NCBI RefSeq assembly: GCF_052857255.1
Contig: NW_027526484.1
Coordinates: 2,701,501-2,765,500, forward strand
Direction: 5' to 3'
Source of the DNA: Amblyomma americanum
Taxonomy: Eukaryota > Arthropoda > Arachnida > Ixodida > Ixodidae
Length of the DNA: 64,000 nt
The position numbers and the translations under genes are program-made. Shown here in pieces: positions 1-9,912 of this stretch. Under the pieces are notes generated by a model that saw only the letters and a list, made by a program, of their open reading frames with translations, made no database searches and was not told the origin of the DNA. Every line of letters starts with the position of its first letter. Position 1 is the first letter of the stretch.

Positions 1-960
1 GGCTGCGAAGTCTGTTTTACACCTTTACCAGGCACAGGAAAAGTGGTCAAGTCATTTTTTTTTCGAATTCTTTAGAACCCAAAGAAGGAAGCTATAGAAA
101 AGTTTGAATACAGTTTTTCGAGATGTGCCAAGCGATTGTTTCACAAATGTCTCAATCCTGTGGCACAAAACTTGTGACATTGCTCAGACGCATCAGTGCA
201 TTAACTCTGTGTGTCCTCTGAATAACGATTACCGCTACTAAAGATGTTCACCTAGCGTACCACTGTATGTGCCGCGTCGCTCCATATTTCGTTCTTTTGG
301 GAGAGACGCGCGAAATCCGTGAAATCCTCTAGGTTGTGATACATTTCGGTTTCTGCATTACTTAATTAATTACAAATATCTGTAGCATTTGCAGGCAGTC
401 TTCTTTCTATAGTAACAAGTTTTGATCCATCTTGCACAAACTTAAATCGCTCTGACAACCCATTAATACTGCGAGAAGGGGTAAAAATATGACTTTCGTT
501 CTGAACTACGTACCAATGCGGATATTTACGCGGGTTCTCACCTGCCAGTATACTTAATGATGACTTTATAGGTACTGGAGCTCACCATGGCTCCATTTGA
601 GCTCCGGGGCCAGAACAGAAGCTCCATATTTTTTTCCAGCTGCGGATTATATATTTTTGTCGCCTGCTTCAATAGATGAAGTGGTTTCCATAATAAATGC
701 TCTTAAAAACACGCTTTTCTCTGATGATGAAGAAACTGCTGTTCTTCCTACTAAGTGAGCTGTTATTAGTGCATAGAAAACATAAAACAGCAGCAACAAC
801 GTATGAAAAGATCGTTGATTTCCGTAGTTACGCCAAATACAAATTAATTGCGCTAGCACTTCGGTTTTCACTTCAGTTCCGTTGTTCAGATCTAGTGTTC
901 ACGGAAAGCATTGTAAGGTTAGCGATAAAGGATTAATGCCCATCTATGCGCAATAGGTCA
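1..960. other. unassigned intergenic stretch
   Basis: I see no recognisable gene, transposon or RNA here. The open frames on both strands are short, overlap each other antisense, and contain no family motif. The sequence is A/T-rich and unremarkable. Confidence 0.5.
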
Positions 961-984
961 TTCTCTCCTTAACATTATAGATCC

Positions 985-1208
985 GTGGGAGTCCTCATAC
1001 CACAGCTGGTGCAGTGGTGAAGTGGTTAAGCGATGCGCCACTGCCCTTCTTTGGCATGTGCTGGCCTGATGGAACTTTGGTTGTTTATTGGCTTGAGTTG
1101 AATCCCAGGTTGCTACTCCTGAGCAACATCTCGCGTTTAACTGAGCTACCACATGCCCCGGCAGGTAGGCAGGTATAAACGAGCCCCTCATTTCCTTTAC
1201 CTTTTCTG

Positions 1209-1212
<4 letters not shown>
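985..1212 (+). mobile_element. tRNA-derived SINE, family 1 (plus orientation)
   Basis: The block resembles a Pol III SINE. A box-A-like segment (GTGGTGAAGTGGTTAAGC, about 1015-1032) is followed by a box-B-like segment (GAGTTGAATCCC, about 1096-1107). The upstream motif GGGAGTCCTCATACCAC and the head also occur, inverted, at 41890-42113, which supports a dispersed family. The tail (1177-1212) runs into a (TA)n tract and is an inverted copy of the tail of the next SINE. A tick SINE family (Ruka) is known, but I cannot confirm this is a member. Confidence 0.55.
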
Positions 1213-1256
<44 letters not shown>

Positions 1257-1288
1257 CAGAAAAGGTAAAGGAAATGAGGGGCTCGTTT
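1177..1288. repeat. palindrome with (TA)n core
   Basis: Arms of about 36 bp (1177-1212 and 1253-1288) are essentially perfect reverse complements and flank about 40 bp of alternating TA. The arms are the shared tail of two SINEs lying tail to tail. On either strand the whole stretch can fold into one long hairpin. Confidence 0.85.
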
Positions 1289-1493
1289 GACAAGCATATT
1301 AAGGAAGCCAACAGTCACGGAAACCAAGGGGCATGGGGGAATGTTTTTAATCTTTTTTTTATTTGTAGTGCGAATCAATCGGTTTAAAGAAAATTACTTA
1401 TAAAGCAGCAGAAAAAACAACCATGCCGCCGGTGGGATCCGAACCCACGACCTCCGAATATCGCGTCCGGTGCTCTTACCAACTGAGCTACGG
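1253..1493 (-). mobile_element. tRNA-derived SINE, family 2 (minus orientation)
   Basis: On the minus strand this starts with a clear tRNA-like head: box A (TAGCTCAGTTGGTAAGAGC, about 1471-1489) and box B (GGTTCGGATCCC, about 1432-1443). A body containing the inverse of AAAGAAAATTACTTATA follows, then the tail and (TA)n. The same head, body and tail recur at 9551-9822, so it is a dispersed SINE and not a functional tRNA gene. Its head is cut at about 1493, where the LTR homology of the next element begins. Confidence 0.75.
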
Positions 1494-2068
1494 CCCCCTG
1501 AGTGTACTTTCCCGCGAGGCACCGTGCAGCGGCAGTCTCACCTCGAGGCTGAGCGCATGCCCTTGTCAGTTACATTAACTGGCAAAAGAGGGCGCCAGCA
1601 TCGCTGCGCGCGAGACTGCCAAAGCCCGCGCGCGGGAGAGGGGGCATGGGGCGCTTCGGCTGGAATCGTCGGCGTGATCGGACGTGTCTCTCGCGGCTCC
1701 GCTCTTCGCCGGCGGGGCGAGGAAGCGACGTGGAGACAGGCTCCCGTACTTGTCCCGTACGGCCTTCGGAGTATATATCCCTTGCCCTAGCGCGGGCGAA
1801 CATTCGCTCGGAACCTTGCTGGTGAGTCGGACGACCTTGATTCATTAGCATACCTTGTTGCTAGCTGGCGTTATTGTTTCTGTAGCAATAAATGCCTGTT
1901 TGTGTCCACTAATGTGTCGTACTTTTGTTCCCCCAGAGCAAGGCCCGCCGTGGTCGGCGAGCGCGCGGTAGCGTACGCGATTACGGGGTGGGTTCGGGCG
2001 CCTTTGAACCGTGTCAGCCGCGATTGAGTGGGGAGAACGTACTTGTCTCCCAAAATCAAACCCCCACA
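1494..2068 (+). repeat. left LTR of non-autonomous element
   Basis: Direct repeat of 3389-3954. It contains TATATA at about 1772 and AATAAA at 1887-1892, as expected for the U3 and R parts of an LTR, and ends in ACA at 2068. Confidence 0.75.
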
Positions 2069-3378
2069 TCTGGCAGCACAACGTGGGGCCTGTTCTTAGA
2101 ACATTGGACGACTGTCGGTTCGGTTCGAGGAACGTTCTTTGTCCGGACTTGACAAGTGCTAGGCCTAGAGTGAATTTTGATCGCTAGGACCTGCGGCATG
2201 CTTTCTTTAGTGCGAGGTGTATTGCGCTGCAGCATGTTTGAACTTTTCGACATGCTCAGCACATTTTTAATTAAGATTTCCCTGGAGTTTCTTCATGAGA
2301 ATCACTTGGTCCGCATCGAGGGAGCGCGAGGCCTAGCGCCCGCGGAGTCGCCGAGCCCGAAGCGAGTGAGTACGGAAGCCGCGTGGGTGGTCCGAGCTTC
2401 TGTATATACTTTGTCTTCTGTCTCTTTTTCGGCTATGCGAGTCGCGGCTCCGGGTGCCGGGTGGCCTGAGGCCACGGGTGCCTCTACGAGCTCGCTGGTA
2501 TTGCAGCTCGGCACCGGGCGCTCCGACCCCGTCCGATGCGGTGGGCGCCGACCGCTCAGAAGCTGCTTTGTGCAGTGAGCGGGGTAGGACCACCCCACAA
2601 AGCTGACGTCTCCTCGCGGCTGCGCGCACATAACCCGTTTCGGGTCTTTGTTGTGGTCACGATCGTTGTCGGAGTGGTAGTTAGGCCTGAGGCTTTTCGG
2701 AGCTGCCTGCACCACGTTAAAAGAGACACGACCACCGGACCGTGTCGTTGAGAGGGGGCACATTATGCTGCCCGTCTGTTTTTTTTGTAACCTCGCACGA
2801 ACTGAGCAGTCTCGTTCAACTCAAGAAAGGGCTTTGTTCACTCGAACTTTGCGCTTGCACAGCCACCGACACGTTTTGCTAGCGAGTTAGGCATTGTGCC
2901 ACGAGGCCCTTGCGGATGCCACTTCCCCTCCCGTGACCTACGTTAAAGGCACGCCGAGAGCGTTTCGGCAATTTTGCAGATCCGGTGGAGCCACCCAGGC
3001 TTGCTGTCCGGTGCACATCGTCTCGCTGCCACCTGCTGCGACGGAGCGGATTGTATACTGTTCGCCGCATCCATCCGGGGCAGCTGTGGCGAGACCAGTC
3101 AGCAGTCACCTCCGGCTGCTGCTGCCCTAACGACTACTGCAGGATCCTGGCCTGCAGTTTTCCCACCGGCCTTCGATTCGCGGGCCTGCGGACACGGTAG
3201 TCCGCGGGCCATACGAGTCGTCCCAGCGGAGACCTTCACGCCGCCTTCGGAACACCGCGGAAGTCGGCGTGACCTCCGCTGCAAGACGTGCCTCAAGGAC
3301 ATGAAGACCAGGAGACTCCTCCATAGCATGTACTTTCAGGCGCGTGGGTCTATTTAAGTTTGGGGGGAAGTGGGGACC
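2069..3378 (+). other. internal region of the non-autonomous LTR element
   Basis: About 1.3 kb between the LTRs. It opens with the PBS-like site and closes with the purine tract. The GC-rich overlapping frames show no zinc knuckle, protease, RT or integrase motif, so I treat them as chance. It may carry a packaging signal, which cannot be shown from sequence alone. Confidence 0.6.
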
Positions 3379-3954
3379 TGCCCTGCTGCCCCCTGAGTTT
3401 GCTTTCTCGCGAGGCACCGTGCAGCGGCAGTCTCACCTTGAGGCAAAGCGCATTCCCTTGTCAGTTACATTAACTGGCAAGAGAGGGCGCCAGCATCCTG
3501 CGCGCGAGGCTGCCAAAGCCCGCGCGAGGGAAAGGGGGCATGGGGCGCTTCGGCTGGGATCGTCGGCGCGATCGGACGTGTCGCTCGCGGCTCCGTTCTT
3601 CGCCGGCGGGGCGAGGAAGCGACGGGGAGACAGGCTCCCCTACTCGTCCCGTCCGGCCTTCGGAGTATATATCCCTTGCTCTAGCGCGGGCGAACATTCG
3701 CTCGGAATCTTGCTGGTGAGTCGGACGACCTTGATTCATTAGCGTACCTTGTTGCTAGCTGGCATTGTTTCTGTAGCAATAAATGTCTGTGTCAGCCAAT
3801 GTGTCATTCCTTTACTCCCCCAGAGCAAGGCCCGCAGTGTTCGGCGAGCGCTCGGTAGCGTACGCGATCACGGGGTGGGGTGCGGGCGGCTTTGAACAGT
3901 GTCAGCCGCGATTGAGTGGGGAGAACGTACTTATCTCCCTAATTCAACCCTACA
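3379..3954 (+). repeat. right LTR of non-autonomous element
   Basis: Matches the left LTR through the TATA box (about 3666) and the AATAAA signal (3778-3783), and ends in ACA at 3954. It starts TGCC just after the purine tract. The two LTRs differ by scattered substitutions and small indels, so the insertion is not recent. Confidence 0.75.
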
Positions 3955-4039
3955 ATATATATATTCTCTCTGAACAAGAATGGTCCCCAATCGATCGAAA
4001 CGTCAGTTCTTAAGCGTGCGTCAGTATACTTAAACACAC

Positions 4040-4045
<6 letters not shown>

Positions 4046-4105
<60 letters not shown>
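4046..4105. repeat. (TA)n microsatellite interrupted by a gypsy insertion
   Basis: About 60 bp of alternating TA directly abuts the gypsy LTR. TA also continues on the far side of that element at 9545-9550, so this was the insertion target. Confidence 0.85.
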
Positions 4106-4108
<3 letters not shown>

Positions 4109-4263
4109 CACGCGTGAATGCGGTGATCCCTGAAGACAGGAACGCAGGATCCGACGAACGTCTGCACCACAGCTCAAGATCGCTGACACCTCCGCTTCCT
4201 CTTCTTCGAGACGGCGCGTGATTCAGGTCAGCGCTAAGTGAAAATGCGGAATGCACTGTGTCA
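4106..4263 (-). repeat. 3' LTR of the gypsy element
   Basis: A 158-bp terminal repeat starting TGTCACG and ending GTGTCA on the plus strand, nearly identical to 9388-9544. A purine-rich minus-strand tract lies just inside it at about 4264-4272. Confidence 0.9.
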
Positions 4264-4379
4264 CTGGCCCCCGGAAAAAAAGAGCATCGTCCCGATGCGT
4301 AGCCGGCGTGTTGAAAAAAAAAAGTTCACCAAGGGAAGTTCACGTGTTGTGCGGCCGTATGTCCAGCTCTAGCGCTACC

Positions 4380-7300
4380 GCTCGTGGTAAGGCTTGAGGC
4401 GGACAACGTGTACCACCTCAGGGTGCTGGGAGTGCCGAGTCTTCTGAAAGCCGTCAGGAACGACCTCATAGTTCAGGTCTCCAAGTGGCCTGATGATTTT
4501 GTAAGGTTAAAATACCGGCAGAGGAGCTTTTCGCTAAGTACGCGTCGGCGAATGGGAAACCAGACCCACACACGGTCTCCTGATGGGTACCGAGCATCAC
4601 GGCGTCGGAGGTTATAGTGTTGGGCATCTCGGCATTGTTGGTCGAGAATCCTCACCCTGGCCAGCTGACGAGCCTCTTCAGCGAGGTGCAGGAAGGTGTG
4701 AAGATCCGCATTCGGGTCGATGTCGTCCACATGCGGTAACATGGCGTCTAGCATCGTGGTCACGTCGCGGCCGTAAACGAAACGGAACGGTGGCATGGTT
4801 GTCGTTTCCTGAACGGCCATATTGTATGCAAAGGTGACGTATGGGAGCACTTCGTCCCAAGTTTTGTGCTTAACGTCGACATACATGGAGAACATGTCAC
4901 CTAGCGTTTCGTTTAAGCGTTCCGTTAAACCGTTCGTCTGAGGGTGGTAGGATGTCGTCCTTCGGTGGTCTGTATGGCTGTGGAGTAAAATCTGCTGCAG
5001 GAGGTCAGCCATGAAAGCTGTACCCCTGTCGGTGATTAGGGTCTCCGGGGCACCGTGTCGCAAAACGATCTGATGGATGAAAAATTTTGCTACGTCAAGG
5101 GCTGTGGCACTTGGCAGAGCTGATGTTTCTGCGTATCGGGTCAGATAGTCAGTTGCCACGATGACCCACTTGATTCCCGATTGAGAAAGGGAATGGGCCC
5201 AGCATGTCCATCCCGATCTGCTGGAAAGGCCGCGATGGTGGTGCTATAGGCTTTAAGAATCCAGCAGGTTTTGTTGAGGGCGCTTTGCGACGCTGACAGC
5301 CTCGGCACGTTCTGACGTAGTGTGTAACGTCCGAATGAAGGCGGGGCCAGTAATACTTCTCTTTGATTCTTTCAAGCGTGCGGGCTACACCCAAATGTCC
5401 AGAAGTCGGTTCATCGTGTGAAGCTTGAAGGATTTCGTCCCTTAGGCTCGTCGGTATAACAATAAGGTATTGCTGATTGTTTGCGACGAAATTTTTCTTT
5501 ACGAGGACACCATGGCGAACGCAGAGAGACCCTACCGAGCGCTTGAAAGCCTTCGGGGCAGTCGGGCGGGTCCCGTTAAGAAACTCAATGAGGTCGCGAA
5601 GTTCTGGGTCGGCGTATTGTTTGTCAGCAAGGCTCGTTGCACTGATCGCCTTTAAGGTGATGTCGTCGTCGTAGTTTCCGTCCTCCGTTGGGGATTCGAC
5701 GGGGGCACGCGAGAGGCAATCGGCATCCGAGTGTTTCCGGCCCGACTTGTACGCCACTGTCATGTCGTATTCTTGGAGGCGCAGACTCCATCTGACAAGG
5801 CGGGCTGATGGATCTTTGAGGGTCGCAAGCCAACACAAGGCATGATGGTCCGTAACTACAGTAAAACGTTTTCCATAAAGGTAGGGTCGAAATTTCGACG
5901 TCGCCCGCACGATCGCTAAACACTCTTTCTTAGTTGCTGAGTAGTTAGCTTCAGCGCGAGACAAAAAGAGGCTGGCGTAAGCGATGACTCGCTCTCGACT
6001 GCTGTGGATTTGAACCAGAACGGCACCCAGGACTACGTTGCTTGCGTCAGTATGAAGCTCCGTATCTGCGTTTTCGTCGAAGTGAGCCAGAACTGGAGGT
6101 CATTGCAGGTGGCGTTGAAGAGTTTCAAATGCTTGTGCTTGAGGGGCATCCCACGTGAAAGGCGTGTCTGTCCTTGTCAAACGCGTCAGGGGCTCGGCGA
6201 TTTGAGCGAAATCTTTCACAAAGCGACAGTAGTAGGCACATAATCCTAGAAAGCGGCGGACTTCCTTTTGGTCCTGCGGTGGAGGGAAATTGGCAATAGC
6301 ATTGGTTTTGTCCGGGTCCGGCCGAACTCCCTCGCAACTGACGACGTGACCAAAGAACTTTAGCTCAGTGTAAGCAAAGCGGCATTTCTCATTTTTTAAC
6401 GTTAGCCCAGAAGACTTCATGGCTTGCAGCACAACTTCAAGGCGCCGAAGGTGCTCCTCGAAAGTTGGGGCGAACACACAACGTCATCAAGGTAGACGAG
6501 GCATGTCTGCCACTTCAGGTCTGCCAGAACTGTGTCCATCAGCCGTTGGAACGTCGCCGGTGCAGAGAACAAACCAAATGGCATTGCCTTAAACTCATAG
6601 AGCCCCTCCGTAGTAAACAATGCGGTTTTTTCTCGGTCCCGTTCATCTACTTCGATTTGCCAATATCCTGATTTGAGGTCCATGGATGAGAAATATTTTG
6701 CATAGCAGAGGCGATCGACAGCATCGTCGATTCGAGGAAGGGGATAAACATCTTTTTTAGTTACTTTGTTTAGGCGACGGTAGACCACACAAAACCGCAG
6801 TGTACCATCTTTTTTCTTCACGAGGACGACAAGTGCCGCCCAGGGACTGCGAGAGGGCTGAATGACGTCGTCTCGAAGCATCTTCTTAACTTTACGGCTG
6901 ATTGCGGCGCGTTCCGTGGAAGACACGCGGTAAGGTGACTGTCTGAGAGGGTGCACGGCGTCATCCGTAATTATCCGATGCTTGGCCAAGTGTGTTCTGC
7001 CGACGCGGGAAAAAGTCTAGAAGGTATCGCCGTACCCCTGGAGAAGAGTTTCTACTTGGCCTCCCTGCTGCGGCGAAAGTGCGGGGTTAATGTCGTACTG
7101 GAAGTCGGGAACCCCGGTGTGAACTTCTGTTGACGACACCATGGCAAGACTGGGAGCTCGTCGAATGTCGGCGATACCATGAACGTGGGCCACAGTAGTC
7201 CGAAGGCTAAGATGTTGGTGCTCACTGCCAAAATTCGTAAGCAGGACTTTGGTTTCTCCGTTTTCGAGGTAAACGACCCCTCTGGCGACCGCAAGGCACC

Positions 7301-7993
7301 GGTCGAAAAGCATAATTGGTTTGCTTTCGACGACACCTTCAAACTTTCGCAGCGTCTTCACGCCGACAGAGACCACAACGCTCGAACGGGGTGGAATGGT
7401 GACGTCATCAAGGATGGAAAGAGCCGCGGGACGTTCGAAAGCACTGTGGGTTACGTTGTCGGTGGAGAACGTCACTGACTTCGATTTAAGGTCAATGACC
7501 GTGCCATTTTCTGTCAAAAAATCCATTCCGAGGGTTACGTCCCGGGAACACTGGTCGAGTACGACGAAGGTGGCCAGGTACGTGTCCTCTTCGATGGTTA
7601 ATCGTGATGTGCACGTGCCAGCTGGGGCGATCAAATGACCCCCGGCAGTACGAAGCTGTGGGCCCGTCCAAGGTGTGGTCACCTTTTTCAGAGTCGCGGC
7701 AAAAGGTCCACTGATTACCGAGTAGTCGGCGCCGGTGTCCACAAGTGCGGTAACGTCGGTACCGTCGATTGAAATGTTCAGATCAGCAGTTGTAGTCGTG
7801 GGTGTACGGGAACGTCGTGGAGTCCGCTCACGGCTGCGGTGCGGCACCAGGCGGTTTCGTTGCGGCGAAGAATTGATGCGGCGAGGCGTGTTATCGGTCT
7901 GGTGATCGTCGGTTCGTCGTATAAGCGGTCGGTCATGTTTGTGCAGCAGTGGAGGATCTTGGACATGTCGCAGGTGAGCAACCTTGCCCCCAA
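4380..7993 (-). pseudogene. pol: gypsy pol (PR-RT-RH-IN), broken
   Basis: The domains lie in order on the minus strand. A retropepsin with LVDTGADYSV is at about 7715-7745. RT spans about 6990-6100, with catalytic YLDDVV near 6490. RNase H spans about 6060-5700 (HTDAS, then TDHHALCW). The integrase zinc domain (H/H, then CRGCQRR) is near 5290-5400, and the integrase core runs to 4473 with ITDRGTAF and the NGLTERLNETL helix. A remnant of the integrase C-terminus continues to about 4380. Breaks include a frameshift after the YLDD box (about 6450-6480), a stop at 6100, a frameshift at about 5150 inside the integrase core and one near 4473. The usual RT motif FCVDYR reads FCVVYR. This copy is dead, though the family is clear. 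Confidence 0.9.
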
Positions 7994-8005
7994 AGGTTGC
8001 CGCTT

Positions 8006-9357
8006 CTAGTTTTCCCGACGGGGACTAGGAGACCTTCCACGCGAAATTTCGGCGGAAAAACGTCGCGGAGACGAGAAACGACGTGGAGACGGCGACCGGG
8101 CATAGCAGTGTGGTGCTTCGGGTGTCGCGGCCAGGTAATCGCTTATTTCTGGAGGCCATTGACCACGCTGCGGTCGGGGCGCATCGACACGATATCCCTG
8201 CAGACCCATACGTCGGTAACGACAGTTGCGGTAGACGTGACCGGGCCCGCCGCAGTGATAGCACAGAGCGCGATAATCGGCGGTACACCAGACGTCGCTC
8301 TACCGAGGGAGAACCTGAGAAGGGTGAGGTGGGTGTGGTTGGCGGTGAATGTGGCCAGGTGCATCCGGGCGACTTGGAGGCGGCGGTGGACGGCGAACGG
8401 CTGCGGCGTACATCATCATCTGGGGTGTTGTGTTCGGGTGAAGAGGGGCTGGCGGCGTGAACGCCTGTTGGACCTCTTCCCGAATAATGTCCGAAATGGA
8501 AGAAACTTGCGGCGACTCCGGGGCTGGAAAGAGCTTTTGAACCTCTCCGCGTACTACGGTTCGGATGGTTTCCCGAGGGATGTCGTGGCTAGAAGCATCG
8601 ACACCGCTGGTAGACATCAGCGACGGCGGACGCTCGTTCTGTCTGGATCTCATGTCGAGCATCTTTTCCATCGTAGTGGCTCCGGAAACAAATTCGGCGA
8701 CCGTTTTGGGCGGGCTTCGAGCTAACCCAGCGAAGATCTGCTCCTTGATGCCCCTCATAAGAAAACGCAGCTTCTTCTCTTCGGACATGTTGGGATCAGC
8801 CCGGCGGAAGAGCTTCGCCATGTCCTCGGAGTAAACGAGGACGGTCTCATTTGGTAGTTGGACGCGTGTCTGGAGGAGCAGCTCGGAACGTTCTTTCCTG
8901 AGGACGGTGGTAAAAGCCTGCAAAAACTGAAGGAGCCCCATGTTGTTATTGTGGCTTCTCGGTTCTCAAACCAAATACGAGCTGCACCCTCCAGTGAAAA
9001 AAACACGTGCTGCAGCTTCGAGTTGTCAGCCCACCTGTTGTATTGGGCTATGCTCTCGAACTTCTCGAGCCAGTTCTCCGGGTCCTCACCTGGGAAACCT
9101 TGAAAGGTGGGTGGTTCGCGTGGCTGCTGCAGCACGACAGACGGCAAAGAGATGGCATCCGGCATACTGACGGGGGTGTTTGTGGGCACTGCTGGTCTCG
9201 CTGAGGTCAGTTTCCTGGCGGTCGGACGAGACTGCAGAGGCCCGAACTCTGGTTGCAGTCCTTGCAGCCGCCGGCTACTTTGATGGGTGGGCGTAACTTC
9301 GACTCTCAAGGTGTCAAGCGGGCTGGAGTCCCGGCTTCTTGGAGGGGTCTTGAGCAT
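8006..9357 (-). pseudogene. gag: gypsy gag (capsid and nucleocapsid), broken
   Basis: From an ATG at 9357 the minus strand encodes a retrotransposon Gag. The capsid-like segment has PPTFQGFPGEDPENWLEKF and a region ending GAARIWFENR, typical of arthropod gypsy Gag. A one-base frameshift near 8936-8941 shifts the rest into another frame, which continues to a TAG at 8300-8302. In the same frame beyond that stop is a perfect CCHC zinc knuckle (CYHCGGPGHVYRNC, 8222-8263) and an SPRR-rich basic tail ending in TAG at 8006-8008. Pol lies in a different frame just downstream, consistent with frameshift expression in the ancestor. Confidence 0.88.
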
Positions 9358-9387
9358 GGGGTGCACTACCCAGCACCTCCACCAAAC

Positions 9388-9544
9388 TGTCACGCTGAAT
9401 GCGGTGATCACTGAACACAGGAACGCAGGATCCGACGAACGTCTGCACCACAGCTCAAGATCGCTGACACCTCCGCTTCCTCTTCTTCAAGACGGCGCGT
9501 GCTTCAAGTCAGCGCTAAGCGAAAAGGCGGAATGCACTGTGTCA
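9388..9544 (-). repeat. 5' LTR of the gypsy element
   Basis: A 157-bp repeat of 4106-4263. On the minus strand transcription would begin here. The short leader continues to the gag ATG at 9357, with a TGG-starting primer site candidate immediately inside. Confidence 0.9.
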
Positions 9545-9550
9545 ATATAT

Positions 9551-9822
9551 AGCAGACAAGGAACATGAAATGAGGGCCTCGTTTGACAAACATGTGAAGG
9601 AAACAAACAATCACCGAATCCAAAGTGCCTAGAGGAATATCCATTTTTTTTATTTGTAGTGCTGATGAACGTGACAATAGTACATACATTAATCTGTCGC
9701 TTAAAGAAAATTACTTATAGCGCATATTACTTATATAAAAAACCATGCCGCCGATGGGATCCGAACCTACGACCTCGGAATATCGCGCCAGGTGCTCTAC
9801 CAACTCAGCTACGGCGACGGCT
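9551..9822 (-). mobile_element. tRNA-derived SINE, family 2 (second copy)
   Basis: Near-duplicate of 1253-1493. On the minus strand it has a tRNA-like head (TAGCTGAGTTGGTAGAGC, box B GGTTCGGATCCC) at about 9750-9815, the same body, and a tail that reaches the (TA)n tract. The gypsy element was inserted into that tail repeat, so the SINE's TA tail now lies at both 4046-4105 and 9545-9550. Confidence 0.75.
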
Positions 9823-9912
9823 GTCCAACCTGCTGCTTACGTGGGTAGTGCCTACCTCGCAACTGTTATATATCTGATGAACTAAAGCGGCTGTTTGGGC
9901 TTGTTGGTCAGT

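Larger units (their letters stand above)
1494..3954 (+). mobile_element. non-autonomous LTR retrotransposon (TRIM/LARD-like)
   Basis: Two direct repeats of about 570 bp (1494-2068 and 3379-3954) flank an internal region of about 1.3 kb. A primer-binding-like site (TGGCAGCACAACGTGGGG) starts 2 bp after the left LTR, at about 2071. A purine tract (GGGGGGAAGTGGGGA, about 3362-3376) precedes the right LTR. Each LTR has a TATA box and an AATAAA signal. The internal region encodes no recognisable gag, protease, RT or integrase, only short overlapping frames. I infer a non-autonomous element mobilised in trans. The first bases of the left LTR appear lost where it abuts the SINE. No target duplication was recognised. 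Confidence 0.7.
4106..9544 (-). mobile_element. Ty3/gypsy LTR retrotransposon, conventional domain order
   Basis: A 5.4-kb minus-strand element bounded by LTRs of 158 and 157 bp (TGTCAC...GTGTCA seen on plus). Reading leftward from 9387 it encodes gag, protease, reverse transcriptase, RNase H and integrase, the ordinary Ty3/gypsy order. ATATAT on both flanks (4100-4105 and 9545-9550) fits a 4-6 bp target duplication within a TA repeat. The coding region has several frameshifts and stops, so this copy cannot make a full Gag-Pol. The very short LTRs are characteristic. Confidence 0.93.

Noticed and set aside
1423..1495. tRNA gene (minus strand), also at 9742-9822
   Set aside because: Boxes A and B are good, but the same head is attached to the same SINE body at both loci and the acceptor stem is not complementary, so these are SINE heads.
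2177..3390. Several open frames of 70-150 codons in the GC-rich LTR element
   Set aside because: Overlapping frames on both strands without motifs, expected from GC-rich non-coding sequence.
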